From a virus, in IMG/VR virus record IMGVR_UViG_3300046000_008568, positions 1 to 64,000 of that record: 64,000 bases of DNA. One strand, 5' to 3'. Of this stretch, positions 7,394 to 14,713 are shown one piece after another. The stretch's first letter is position 1. Each line of letters opens with the position of its first letter. The position numbers and the translations under genes were made by a program. The notes under the pieces were generated by a model, which was not told the DNA's origin, did no database searches, and worked only from the letters and a program-made list of their open reading frames with translations.

Positions 7394-9886
7394 ATGGACA
7401 ATTTTGACTTAAAACGTTTTCTAATTGAAAATAAATTAACTCGCAACTCAATATTATTAAAAGAAAATATAAACATTGATAAACAGGGAAATCTTATATA
7501 TTCCTTAGAAGATGCAGGTATTGATTATAGTGATAGTTCTGAGATATTATTAACATGGGAAATTGATGAGATAAATCCAAATTTAATAAGAAAGTTTGAA
7601 TGGGATGATACTGAAGATACTATTCATACTTATATTGATGTTGATGAACTTAAAGATTTTATTAAAAATCCTGTAGAACTTATTAAAAAATTTGAAGCAC
7701 CTAATGGGTATGTTGTAGTAGATAAACAGGATGCACGTGATTTAATGGAATCATATTATGAAAACTTTGAGGATGAAATTGACCCTGAATTAAATGAAAA
7801 TCACTTAACTCGTAATTCACAATTAATAGATGAAGCTGTCCAAATAGCTACAGACTATCAATTTAGTCCTGAGCAATATGATGTATTAAAAAAGTTTGGA
7901 GCTAAACTTCATCTTAATGGTCGTGAACTTTTACTCCCAGCAAGAATATATGATGATTTAGAAAAACATGTTAGTAAATCTAATTTTAAACAGGAATTTT
8001 ACAAAACAGTAAAAAATATAGGAGGTGAATCTATAATTTCCCAAATATTAACGGCATTAAAATACTCATTATCTTCAGGGAATACAGCTAATGTAGAAGG
8101 TAAAACATATTACGTTTTACAAGGGAAATTAACTAGAAATGGAAATTTTAATTTTCCTAATCCTTCTAGAACTGGTGGAGCTATAGTTAAAACTAAATTT
8201 CAAGATATAGAACCAGAATCAGAACCAGAAGACATAGCAAATATATCTAAAAAATATAATAAATGGGATGTAGATGCTATAGAAAAAGAAGCTGCTAAAT
8301 ATACTAAAGCTTTTGAATTTGAAAAAGCTAACAGAAATGCCTATAGAGCTTATAGAAGAGCAGTTGACCAAGGTTTAATTCAAAACAAATTTGAAATAGA
8401 TATTAAATGGACTAAAGATGCTATAGAACAAGAAGCAGCTAAATATAACAAACCAAGTGAATTTCAAAAAGCAAATCCAAATGCTTATATAGCATACAGA
8501 AAAGCAGTCAACAAAGGTATTATCCCAAATAAATTTGAAGAACCTTTTAAGTGGACTATTGAAAAACTAGAACAAGAAGCAACCAAATATAATACATCTG
8601 GTGAATTTTCTAAAGCAAGTCCAAATGCTTATGTAGCATACAGAGCAGCAGTCAACAAAGGTATTATCCCAAATAAATTTGAAGAAAATGTTAAATGGAC
8701 TAAAGATACCCTAGAACAGGAAGCTGCTAAATACAATACAGCAGGTGAATTTTCTCAATTAAATCCAAATGCTTATGCAGCATACAGAACAGCAGTTAGA
8801 AAAGATATTATTCAAAACAAATTTGGAGAACGAAAGTATGATATAAAGTGGACCAAAGACGCTTTAGAACAAGAAGCATCTAAGCATAATAGACCAATTG
8901 ACTTTCGAAACTCAAATCCAAATGCTTATAGTTTATACCGAATAGCAGTTAGAAACGGCATAATTCAAGACAAATTTAAACAGAGTAAAACTACTTCTGC
9001 TGATCCTTCCACAACAACATCACAATCTACAAATCCAACTCAATCAAGTAATCTATATAATAATCCCTATTTTGGAAATACAACAACAACATTCGATAAA
9101 TTAAAAGAAAATAAAATGCAAGACTTTGACTTAAAACGTTTTCTAGTTGAAAACAAAATGACTAGAAACTCAAGACTACTAAATGAAAATCTTACCTACG
9201 AAACACTCCCACCAGAGGTAAAACAACGTTATGAAAATAATGGTAGAATAGGGGTTGCTTTTGTAAAAGCAAATGGAGCTGTACGACATATGTCATTTAG
9301 TAAAACACTTAAAGCATACCAACCAAGCACAGCTGCTAAAACAGATGCTCAAGCTAATTATCGTCAAAACAATAATTTATGGAGTGGGTATGATGTAAAT
9401 GAATTTATAAAAGCTAAAAAAGAAACGGGAGATGATGCTGCTGCTGCTAAACAAAGTTTTAGAAACTTTAAATTAGAAAATGTATTAGCTTTTTCTGCTG
9501 GTGGTAGAATATTTGATATGCGTGATTTAAATAACATTGTTGAAAGATTTGGTGAAGATGTAGCAGATCAATTAACCAAAACCATGATTCAATCCCTAGA
9601 AAGAGATTCAGCTGCTACTGAACCAACAGTAGATGAATCTCAATTAAATGAAAATATGTCTGATTTAGTAGTTACTTACTATAAAGATAAAGATAGTTAT
9701 GATGAAAAAGGTCTAGCTGATGGTTTTCATGAAGAAGAAGGAAAAAAAGTAAAATTCATTGTTGGGTATGATGATATGGATGAAATAGATGATATAGGAT
9801 ATATCTATTCAAAAAGTGGAAAGGATATTGAAACTGAATACACTGAAGATGATTTAGATAATACTTTTATGAATTCATTACAATAA
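7394..9886 (+). CDS. Multi-tag protein (830 aa) with three KLTRNS tags and five 48-residue repeats; possible head-internal polyprotein
   Basis: Tag 1 (FDLKRFLIENKLTRNSILL) is at residues 4-22, tag 2 (NENHLTRNSQLIDEA) at 134-148, and tag 3 (MQDFDLKRFLVENKMTRNS) at 575-593. Residues 290-532 are five tandem units of about 48 residues starting KW[TD].[ED].[IL]E.EA.K[YH] and ending AYR.AV..GII.[ND]KF; similar units occur in phage endonuclease-associated proteins and may be helix-turn-helix-like DNA binders. A Thr/Ser/Asn-rich linker (537-572) precedes tag 3. The ATG of tag 3 (9116) follows an AAAGAAAATAAA leader and could be an internal start. Each tag ends near an (I/L)xE sequence suited to a gp21-like protease. 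Function is unproven. Confidence 0.65.
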   Translation: MDNFDLKRFLIENKLTRNSILLKENINIDKQGNLIYSLEDAGIDYSDSSEILLTWEIDEINPNLIRKFEWDDTEDTIHTYIDVDELKDFIKNPVELIKKFEAPNGYVVVDKQDARDLMESYYENFEDEIDPELNENHLTRNSQLIDEAVQIATDYQFSPEQYDVLKKFGAKLHLNGRELLLPARIYDDLEKHVSKSNFKQEFYKTVKNIGGESIISQILTALKYSLSSGNTANVEGKTYYVLQGKLTRNGNFNFPNPSRTGGAIVKTKFQDIEPESEPEDIANISKKYNKWDVDAIEKEAAKYTKAFEFEKANRNAYRAYRRAVDQGLIQNKFEIDIKWTKDAIEQEAAKYNKPSEFQKANPNAYIAYRKAVNKGIIPNKFEEPFKWTIEKLEQEATKYNTSGEFSKASPNAYVAYRAAVNKGIIPNKFEENVKWTKDTLEQEAAKYNTAGEFSQLNPNAYAAYRTAVRKDIIQNKFGERKYDIKWTKDALEQEASKHNRPIDFRNSNPNAYSLYRIAVRNGIIQDKFKQSKTTSADPSTTTSQSTNPTQSSNLYNNPYFGNTTTTFDKLKENKMQDFDLKRFLVENKMTRNSRLLNENLTYETLPPEVKQRYENNGRIGVAFVKANGAVRHMSFSKTLKAYQPSTAAKTDAQANYRQNNNLWSGYDVNEFIKAKKETGDDAAAAKQSFRNFKLENVLAFSAGGRIFDMRDLNNIVERFGEDVADQLTKTMIQSLERDSAATEPTVDESQLNENMSDLVVTYYKDKDSYDEKGLADGFHEEEGKKVKFIVGYDDMDEIDDIGYIYSKSGKDIETEYTEDDLDNTFMNSLQ
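8261..8989 (+). repeat. Five tandem ~48-codon repeats
   Basis: Units begin at bases 8261, 8405, 8549, 8693 and 8846 (codons 290, 338, 386, 434 and 485). The spacing is 144, 144, 144 and 153 bases, the fourth unit carrying three extra codons. They are clearly diverged copies of one module, not recent exact duplications. Confidence 0.9.
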
Positions 9887-9946
9887 ATCTATAAACATAC
9901 AGACTAGATTCATATCCTAGTCGCTCGTAAGAGATAAATTTTAGAG

Positions 9947-9983
9947 AGATGTGGCCTCAGTTTTTGAGACCACATCTTTTTTT
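9947..9983 (+). terminator. Strong rho-independent terminator
   Basis: A 13-base arm (9947-9959) pairs with 9965-9977 with one G-U pair around a GTTTT loop, and seven T follow. It closes the tagged-protein unit and excludes a start at 9951 for the dehydrogenase, because that would place the coding start inside the stem. Confidence 0.9.
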
Positions 9984-9995
9984 CGTATATTTAAC
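9963..9995 (+). promoter_or_regulatory. Host sigma-A-like promoter of the FAD-dehydrogenase gene
   Basis: TTTG (9963-9966), a 19-base spacer, then TATATTTA (9986-9993) within TTCGTATATTTAAC. This matches the Bacteroidota -33 TTTG / -7 TAnnTTTG arrangement except for the last base. The -33 element lies in the terminator loop and 3' arm. Confidence 0.6.
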
Positions 9996-10013
9996 AGTTC
10001 AAAAATTATAAAC

Positions 10014-11342
10014 ATGAGTAAAAAAATAGTAATCGTTGGAGCCGGTGTAGCAGGTATTAATGCTGCTACAAAATTAGTAGATAATGGATATCCGGGTGAA
10101 TTAATTACCATTATTGATATGGGGAAAGATCCCCATAAACGATTACCAAGTGAAGTAATGACTGGTATGTTAGGTGCTGGTGGTTGGTCTGATGGTAAAT
10201 TAACATACCATACAGCCATTGGAGGTCAATTATCTAAGTACTGTGGTGAAGACAAAGCTATGGAGTTAATGGATCAAGTTATTACTAACTTTAAACGTTT
10301 TCACCCTAAACCTGAAGAAGTACAGTGTTCAAATCCTGTTGCTGAACCTGATTTTATTAAACCCCAATTTGGTTTACGTTTATTTCCTGTATGGCACGTT
10401 GGAACTGATTATCTATCTGAAATAGCTAAAAATTGGTATGAGTATTTAGTTGATAATGGAGTTAAATTTATTTGGGAAACTAAGGTAACCAATATTAATT
10501 TTGATGGAAATGCCTTGTTGTATGTAGATGATAATAATGGACCCGGGAATTCTGAATTAAAACCATTTTCATATGATGAACTTATTTTTGGTGTAGGTAA
10601 ATCAGGTATTGACTTTGGTAAAAAACTAGCCGAACAATATGATCTACCAACTGAACCAAAATCAGTACAAATTGGTGTTCGTTTTGAAGCACCACAAAAA
10701 CACTTCCAAAAATTAATCGATGTGTCCTATGACTTTAAGTTATATAGAAAATTTGATGATAAAGGAGTATCATTACGTTCATTCTGTACTAACAATAATG
10801 CAGCATACGTTGCAGTAGAAGAAACATACGGAAACTACTCATACAACGGCCATGCTAAGAAAGATGAGAAGTATAGAAACGATATGACTAACTTTGGTAT
10901 TATAATGGAAGTAAACGGAATCGAAGATCCATTTACTTGGAGTAGAAATTTAGTTAAAACATTACAAATTGGTAATAAAGGGTTATATTATTCTCCCTCT
11001 AGAGTACCTTCACTAACATCAGAAGGTAAATTCGTAGATGCAACTCAAATAAATGATGCTGTAATGCATGAAGTAAGAGAGGCATTTGAAGGTTATTTCA
11101 GTTACATTGATAGTTTTATTGATGGAATGAAAAAAATCTTCCCAACATTAAAAGACGATTGGGGTATGTACATACCTGAAGTAAAATATCTATCTCCTGA
11201 GCCACTTGTTGATTATACCAATTTAGCCCTGACCAAGTATCCTAACGTACATTTCGTTGGTGATGCACTTTCCGCTAGAGGTATAACAGTAAGTGGTGCA
11301 CAAGGAATCTACGTTGCCGAAGATATTTTGAAACATCAATAA
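10014..11342 (+). CDS. FAD-dependent dehydrogenase/oxidoreductase
   Basis: The N-terminus KIVIVGAGVAGINAA is a Rossmann dinucleotide-binding glycine motif (GxGxxG). The C-terminus VHFVGDALSARGITVSGAQGIYVAEDI is the second flavin-contacting segment typical of GidA/COG2509-type flavoproteins, where GD contacts the flavin ribityl chain. GVRFEAP in the middle is also typical of COG2509-like FAD-utilising dehydrogenases. The start was moved to 10014 because the longer frame from 9951 runs through a terminator and promoter. The substrate is unknown. As a 442-residue soluble redox enzyme in a phage genome it is an auxiliary metabolic gene candidate, perhaps in nucleotide, tRNA or cofactor metabolism. 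Confidence 0.8.
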   Translation: MSKKIVIVGAGVAGINAATKLVDNGYPGELITIIDMGKDPHKRLPSEVMTGMLGAGGWSDGKLTYHTAIGGQLSKYCGEDKAMELMDQVITNFKRFHPKPEEVQCSNPVAEPDFIKPQFGLRLFPVWHVGTDYLSEIAKNWYEYLVDNGVKFIWETKVTNINFDGNALLYVDDNNGPGNSELKPFSYDELIFGVGKSGIDFGKKLAEQYDLPTEPKSVQIGVRFEAPQKHFQKLIDVSYDFKLYRKFDDKGVSLRSFCTNNNAAYVAVEETYGNYSYNGHAKKDEKYRNDMTNFGIIMEVNGIEDPFTWSRNLVKTLQIGNKGLYYSPSRVPSLTSEGKFVDATQINDAVMHEVREAFEGYFSYIDSFIDGMKKIFPTLKDDWGMYIPEVKYLSPEPLVDYTNLALTKYPNVHFVGDALSARGITVSGAQGIYVAEDILKHQ

Positions 11343-11357
11343 AAATTCGTATATTTA
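11326..11357 (+). promoter_or_regulatory. Host sigma-A-like promoter upstream of the 11363 gene
   Basis: TTTTG (11326-11330), 19-base spacer, TATATTTA (11350-11357), the same architecture as at 9963-9995. The ATG lies only five bases after the -7 box, so the transcript would be leaderless or nearly so. Confidence 0.58.
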
Positions 11358-11362
11358 ACTCT

Positions 11363-11632
11363 ATGGGAAGACGTAAAATAATAAAACCAGTCCAATCGGA
11401 AAACCCAAATAAATATACTCGTGTATATGAGGATGATGAAAGTATAACTACTTGGACTTTTAATTTAGATATATTCCCTAACGGACCTATATCGGTAGAT
11501 ATAAAACATAAAACAGAATTAAACAAACCCAAAAAAGATGGAAAAAAAATTAAAGACTCCGGACGGACAAACGTTGTATCTAACACAGACGAAACGCCTA
11601 GGACACGACGTTCAAGACAAAAACGATCCTAG
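11363..11632 (+). CDS. Hypothetical protein, 89 aa, basic C-terminus
   Basis: A small protein with a beta-type middle (SITTWTFNLDIFPNGPISVDI) and a very basic end (PRTRRSRQKRS). I do not recognise it. It has its own host-like promoter, and its last 95 bases overlap the start of the next gene in another frame; both readings look like real proteins. The basic tail falls entirely in the overlap, so its composition may be partly imposed by the other frame. Confidence 0.55.
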   Translation: MGRRKIIKPVQSENPNKYTRVYEDDESITTWTFNLDIFPNGPISVDIKHKTELNKPKKDGKKIKDSGRTNVVSNTDETPRTRRSRQKRS

Positions 11633-11816
11633 AGCCAACGAAAAAATTTGGGTACTACATAATACAGAAGGCCCAGCATTAATTAAAGCAGATGGTAAGA
11701 AAGAGTATTACTTCTGGGGAATATTCCAAGGTACTACTATAGAGGCAATTAGGGAATTAAAACGTAATCATACTGGTTTACCACCAGCAAAGAACCCTTT
11801 ATTTAAAACTAAATAA
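11538..11816 (+). CDS. Hypothetical protein, 92 aa (HNTEGPALIKADGKKEYYFWG type)
   Basis: The segment WVLHNTEGPALIKADGKKEYYFWGIF matches a widespread phage small-protein style (W.N..GPA.....G...Y...G), often found as antitoxin-repeat-like or MORN-like beta units. The rest is short and helical. No alternative start lies between 11538 and the conserved part, which supports the 95-base overlap with the 11363 gene. The stop overlaps the ATG of the P-loop gene by one base (TAATG). Function unknown. Confidence 0.6.
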   Translation: MEKKLKTPDGQTLYLTQTKRLGHDVQDKNDPRANEKIWVLHNTEGPALIKADGKKEYYFWGIFQGTTIEAIRELKRNHTGLPPAKNPLFKTK

Positions 11817-12346
11817 TGAAAATAGGATTTGCAGGAACCATGAGTGTAGGAAAAACTACACTAGTAAAAGCATTAGCTGAATTACCTGAATTTAAGGATT
11901 ATTTTATTGCTACTGAACGCAGTAAATATTTACGTGATCTAGGCATTCCATTAAATACAGATTCATCTCTACCAGGACAAATTATATTTTTAGCAGAACG
12001 TGCGAGCGAGATTATGCGAGATAACGTACTAACTGATCGTACTATTTGGGATGTGTGTGCATTCACAGACAATGCAAAATCTATTGATGTATATGCGAAA
12101 TATCGCTATATAGAATTAGCAACATGTATGGGAGATCAATATGATATTGTATTTTATATATCTCCTGAAGGAATAGAAATCGAAGATAATGGCGTACGTG
12201 AGATTAATGCAGAATATAGAGATGTAATTGATGAAACTATTGTTGCTTTGATAAATAGATTTCCACCAAAACGATTAATTAACATTAAGGGTACAACAGA
12301 AGAGCGTATCGCGCTTGTGTTAGAAGCATTTTATAAATATTTATAA
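11816..12346 (+). CDS. P-loop kinase/ATPase, NadR-like (AAA_28 type)
   Basis: The N-terminal Walker A GFAGTMSVGKTT (K13) and the segment VLTDRTIWD as Walker B/lid are typical of the AAA_28/NadR ribosylnicotinamide-kinase-like family. YDIVFYISPEGIEIEDNGVRE near residue 115 corresponds to the variable substrate region, where NadR-like proteins carry P-E-...-D-G-x-R. The length (176 residues) fits a single kinase domain. It could phosphorylate a nucleoside or nicotinamide riboside; with the flavin enzyme upstream, a cofactor-metabolism role is attractive but unproven. Confidence 0.75.
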   Translation: MKIGFAGTMSVGKTTLVKALAELPEFKDYFIATERSKYLRDLGIPLNTDSSLPGQIIFLAERASEIMRDNVLTDRTIWDVCAFTDNAKSIDVYAKYRYIELATCMGDQYDIVFYISPEGIEIEDNGVREINAEYRDVIDETIVALINRFPPKRLINIKGTTEERIALVLEAFYKYL

Positions 12347-12350
12347 TAAA
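12336..12350 (+). promoter_or_regulatory. ATATTTAT late-type element upstream of the 12368 gene
   Basis: AATATTTATAATAAA lies across the stop codon of the P-loop gene, 17 bases before the ATG at 12368. It marks the switch from metabolic genes to the head-gene block. Confidence 0.47.
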
Positions 12351-12367
12351 TGTAAACTCAAATAATA

Positions 12368-13030
12368 ATGAAAATATCCGAATTAAAAGAAACTATTCGA
12401 GCTAAAGTACGCAAAAAACTTAGTGAAGCAACTATTGATGTTACTAACCCTGCTACAGAAACTCCTCAAACTAAAAAATCAAAAATAGATATAGCTAGAA
12501 GAATAACAGGAAATAAAAATCTTGGAACAGAAAAAGATCCAGTTGAATTTATTGAAGAAACCAATAAATTTACTGCGGATAGAATTAATAAAATGGGTCG
12601 TACCGAATTAATCGATTTTTTAGGTTTAACTAGAGAAGAAGCTAGAAACTGGTCGGATACTCAACTATTTGGAGCTGCTAGAGAATTAGCAGATGATATG
12701 AAAGAACCAGTAGATGAAGCAGATTATATTGATGATGACGATACTGTTCATGAAGGTGTAGATGATGATAATACTGATTTTAAAGACTACGATTCAATAT
12801 ATGAGGATATGGAAGATACTTCTCCAAATGTAGACAAATATAAATTAGGAGAAATAGAAAGAAATGATGAATTTAGAGCTAACGTTGGTTCTGGACATCG
12901 TGGAGTATCTGTTAAATCACACCCAATGGATCCTCGTTTAATAATAATATCTCAAGACAATGGACAAAGAGTTGTAGTTGAGGTTGAAGATATTAATAAT
13001 TTAATTAATGTCTTACAAGACTTAACATAA
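12368..13030 (+). CDS. Hypothetical acidic protein with N-terminal KETIRAKVRKKLSEA leader-like helix
   Basis: The first 21 residues (MKISELKETIRAKVRKKLSE followed by A) form a basic amphipathic helix ending in LSE, compatible with an (I/L)xE^A prohead-protease site and similar in size to T4 internal-protein leaders. The body is acidic (DDDDTVHEGVDDDNTD near 123-138). The C-terminal 60 residues look like a small beta domain (KSHPMDPRLIIISQDNGQRVVVEVEDI). It sits directly before the terminase with its own late-type element and a downstream terminator. It could be a small terminase partner or a head-internal protein; neither is demonstrated. Confidence 0.55.
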   Translation: MKISELKETIRAKVRKKLSEATIDVTNPATETPQTKKSKIDIARRITGNKNLGTEKDPVEFIEETNKFTADRINKMGRTELIDFLGLTREEARNWSDTQLFGAARELADDMKEPVDEADYIDDDDTVHEGVDDDNTDFKDYDSIYEDMEDTSPNVDKYKLGEIERNDEFRANVGSGHRGVSVKSHPMDPRLIIISQDNGQRVVVEVEDINNLINVLQDLT

Positions 13031-13056
13031 TTAAACACCCGTATAATAAGTTACAT

Positions 13057-13090
13057 AAAGGTCTGGCTCATTTTAAGTTAGGCCTTTTGT
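13057..13090 (+). terminator. Rho-independent terminator before the terminase gene
   Basis: Arms 13057-13068 and 13076-13087 form a 12-base-pair stem with three G-U pairs; TTTT is part of the 3' arm. It separates the 12368 gene from the terminase unit. Confidence 0.65.
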
Positions 13091-13105
13091 ATATTTATAT
13101 ATAAA
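13091..13105 (+). promoter_or_regulatory. ATATTTAT late-type element upstream of the terminase gene
   Basis: ATATTTATATATAAA follows the terminator directly and ends 8 bases before the ATG at 13114. It reads TGTATATTTAT, close to the host-like -7 box, but no -33 TTTG is spaced correctly. Confidence 0.45.
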
Positions 13106-13113
13106 AATACTAC

Positions 13114-14697
13114 ATGAGTGAACAACAAAACATAAAAGAGATAATCAAACAGGAATACATTAAATGTATGACAGATCCTGCTCATTTTATGAAAAAATAT
13201 TGTATGATTCAACATCCAACAAGGGGAAGAATACAATTTAATTTATATCCGTTTCAAGAAAAGGTTTTATTTCAATTTCAAAAAAATAATTACAACGTTG
13301 TATTAAAATCTAGACAGTTAGGTATATCAACCCTAGTAGCTGGTTTTTCTTTATGGTTAATGTTATTTCAAAGTGATAAAAATATACTTTGTATAGCGAC
13401 AAAACAAGAAACAGCTAAAAACATGGTAACAAAAGTACGATTCATGTACGATAATTTACCATCTTGGTTAAAAGGAGCCGAGAAACCCTTGGAGAACAAC
13501 AAACTCTTACTTAAATTACCAAACGGATCTCAAGTTAAAGCAGTATCAGCAGCTGGGGATGCCGGTCGTTCAGAAGCCGTATCTTTACTTATAATAGATG
13601 AGGCCGCGTTCATTGATAGTATACATGAAATATTTGCTTCTGCTCAACAAACATTAGCAACGGGAGGAGGATGTATAGCATTATCTACTCCAAACGGAAC
13701 CGGAAACTGGTTTCACCAAACATGGCAAAAAGCAGAAATAGGATCCAATTCATTTGTTCCAATTAGGTTAAAATGGAATGTACATCCTGAACGAAATCAA
13801 GTATGGCGTGATCAACAAGATGCCGATTTAGGAATTAAAATGGCTGCTCAGGAATGTGATTGCGATTTTAATACTTCCGGAGATACAGTATTCGAAGCTG
13901 ATGTAATGCAATGGGTTGAAGCAAATATTGTAGAACCTGTTGAAAAGCGAGGAACCGATGGTAATCTATGGATTTGGGAACAACCAGATTATAATAAATC
14001 ATATTTAGTAACAGCAGACGTTGCACGAGGAGATGGAAAAGATTACTCAGCATGCCATGTTTTTGATCTTGAAACATCAACACAAGTAGCCGAATATAAA
14101 GGACAAATAGGAACTCGCGATTACGGACATTTATTAGTTGGTTTAGCAGCAGAATACAATGATGCTTTATTAGCAATTGAAAATGCAAATGTGGGTTGGG
14201 ATACTGTACAAACAGCAATCGATAGAGGATATAAAAACTTATATTACTCACCTAAAACAGAAGCATACACATCAGATCAATGGGCTAGACGATCAGAAAA
14301 TCTAGATAGTTTAGTAGCTGGTTTTACAACATCAGTTAAAACACGCCCTTTAATGATTGAAAAATTTAGAGAATATACTCATGAAAAAGCATGTGTTATT
14401 AAATCTAAACGTTTATTAGATGAAATGAAAGTGTTTATCTGGAAAAACGGTAAACCACAAGCCCAAGAAGGATACAATGACGACGCCGTAATGTCATTTA
14501 GTATGGGATTATATTTAAGAGATACAGCATTAAGATTTAGAAAATCTAATGTAGAATACGATAGAACAAATTTAATGAATATGACTATGGATAGAGGTAC
14601 CATGAATGCTATAAACGCACACGGGCAACAAATGGCTAATCCATGGGCTATACAAGCAGATCATGGTAAAGAAGATATTACCTGGTTATTAAGATAA
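13114..14697 (+). CDS. Terminase large subunit (T4 gp17-like)
   Basis: Packaging motor ATPase-nuclease. Walker A-like KSRQLGIST (65-73) is the characteristic variant of T4-type terminases. Walker B is LLIIDEAAF (D162, E163), and STPNGTGNW is the coupling motif. The C-terminal RNase H-like nuclease has three acidic positions: TADVARGDGKDYSA (D302), AIENANVGWDT (E356) and YNDDAVMSF (D456/D457). The length of 527 residues is near the usual 500-600. It is followed by the portal gene after 16 bases, the standard packaging pair. No small-terminase gene is recognisable next to it. Confidence 0.96.
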   Translation: MSEQQNIKEIIKQEYIKCMTDPAHFMKKYCMIQHPTRGRIQFNLYPFQEKVLFQFQKNNYNVVLKSRQLGISTLVAGFSLWLMLFQSDKNILCIATKQETAKNMVTKVRFMYDNLPSWLKGAEKPLENNKLLLKLPNGSQVKAVSAAGDAGRSEAVSLLIIDEAAFIDSIHEIFASAQQTLATGGGCIALSTPNGTGNWFHQTWQKAEIGSNSFVPIRLKWNVHPERNQVWRDQQDADLGIKMAAQECDCDFNTSGDTVFEADVMQWVEANIVEPVEKRGTDGNLWIWEQPDYNKSYLVTADVARGDGKDYSACHVFDLETSTQVAEYKGQIGTRDYGHLLVGLAAEYNDALLAIENANVGWDTVQTAIDRGYKNLYYSPKTEAYTSDQWARRSENLDSLVAGFTTSVKTRPLMIEKFREYTHEKACVIKSKRLLDEMKVFIWKNGKPQAQEGYNDDAVMSFSMGLYLRDTALRFRKSNVEYDRTNLMNMTMDRGTMNAINAHGQQMANPWAIQADHGKEDITWLLR

Positions 14698-14700
14698 AAA

Positions 14701-14710
14701 AATATTTATA
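14701..14710 (+). promoter_or_regulatory. ATATTTAT element upstream of the portal gene
   Basis: AATATTTATA ends only 3 bases before the portal ATG at 14714. If this is a -7 box, transcription would begin at or inside the start codon. This spacing is the main argument against a simple promoter reading. Confidence 0.35.
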
Positions 14711-14713
14711 AAC

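Noticed and set aside
9902-9922. GACTAG/CTAGTC hairpin as a terminator
   Set aside because: There is no T-tract after it, and a far stronger terminator follows at 9947.
9951-10013. Longer start for the FAD-dependent dehydrogenase at 9951
   Set aside because: The extra codons pass through a strong terminator stem and a promoter; the Rossmann motif starts right after the ATG at 10014.
12368-13030. Small terminase subunit assignment for the 12368 gene
   Set aside because: The position fits, but the protein is acidic with no DNA-binding helix pattern beyond the leader-like start; not enough support.
14379-14603. Reverse-strand open frame within the terminase gene, and similar ones across structural genes
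   Set aside because: They lie opposite well-supported genes, have no promoter or homology and follow from AT-rich codon use.
13114-14697. Intein or intron in the terminase gene
   Set aside because: Motifs are evenly spaced, the length is normal and no splice-type Cys/His-Asn junctions appear.
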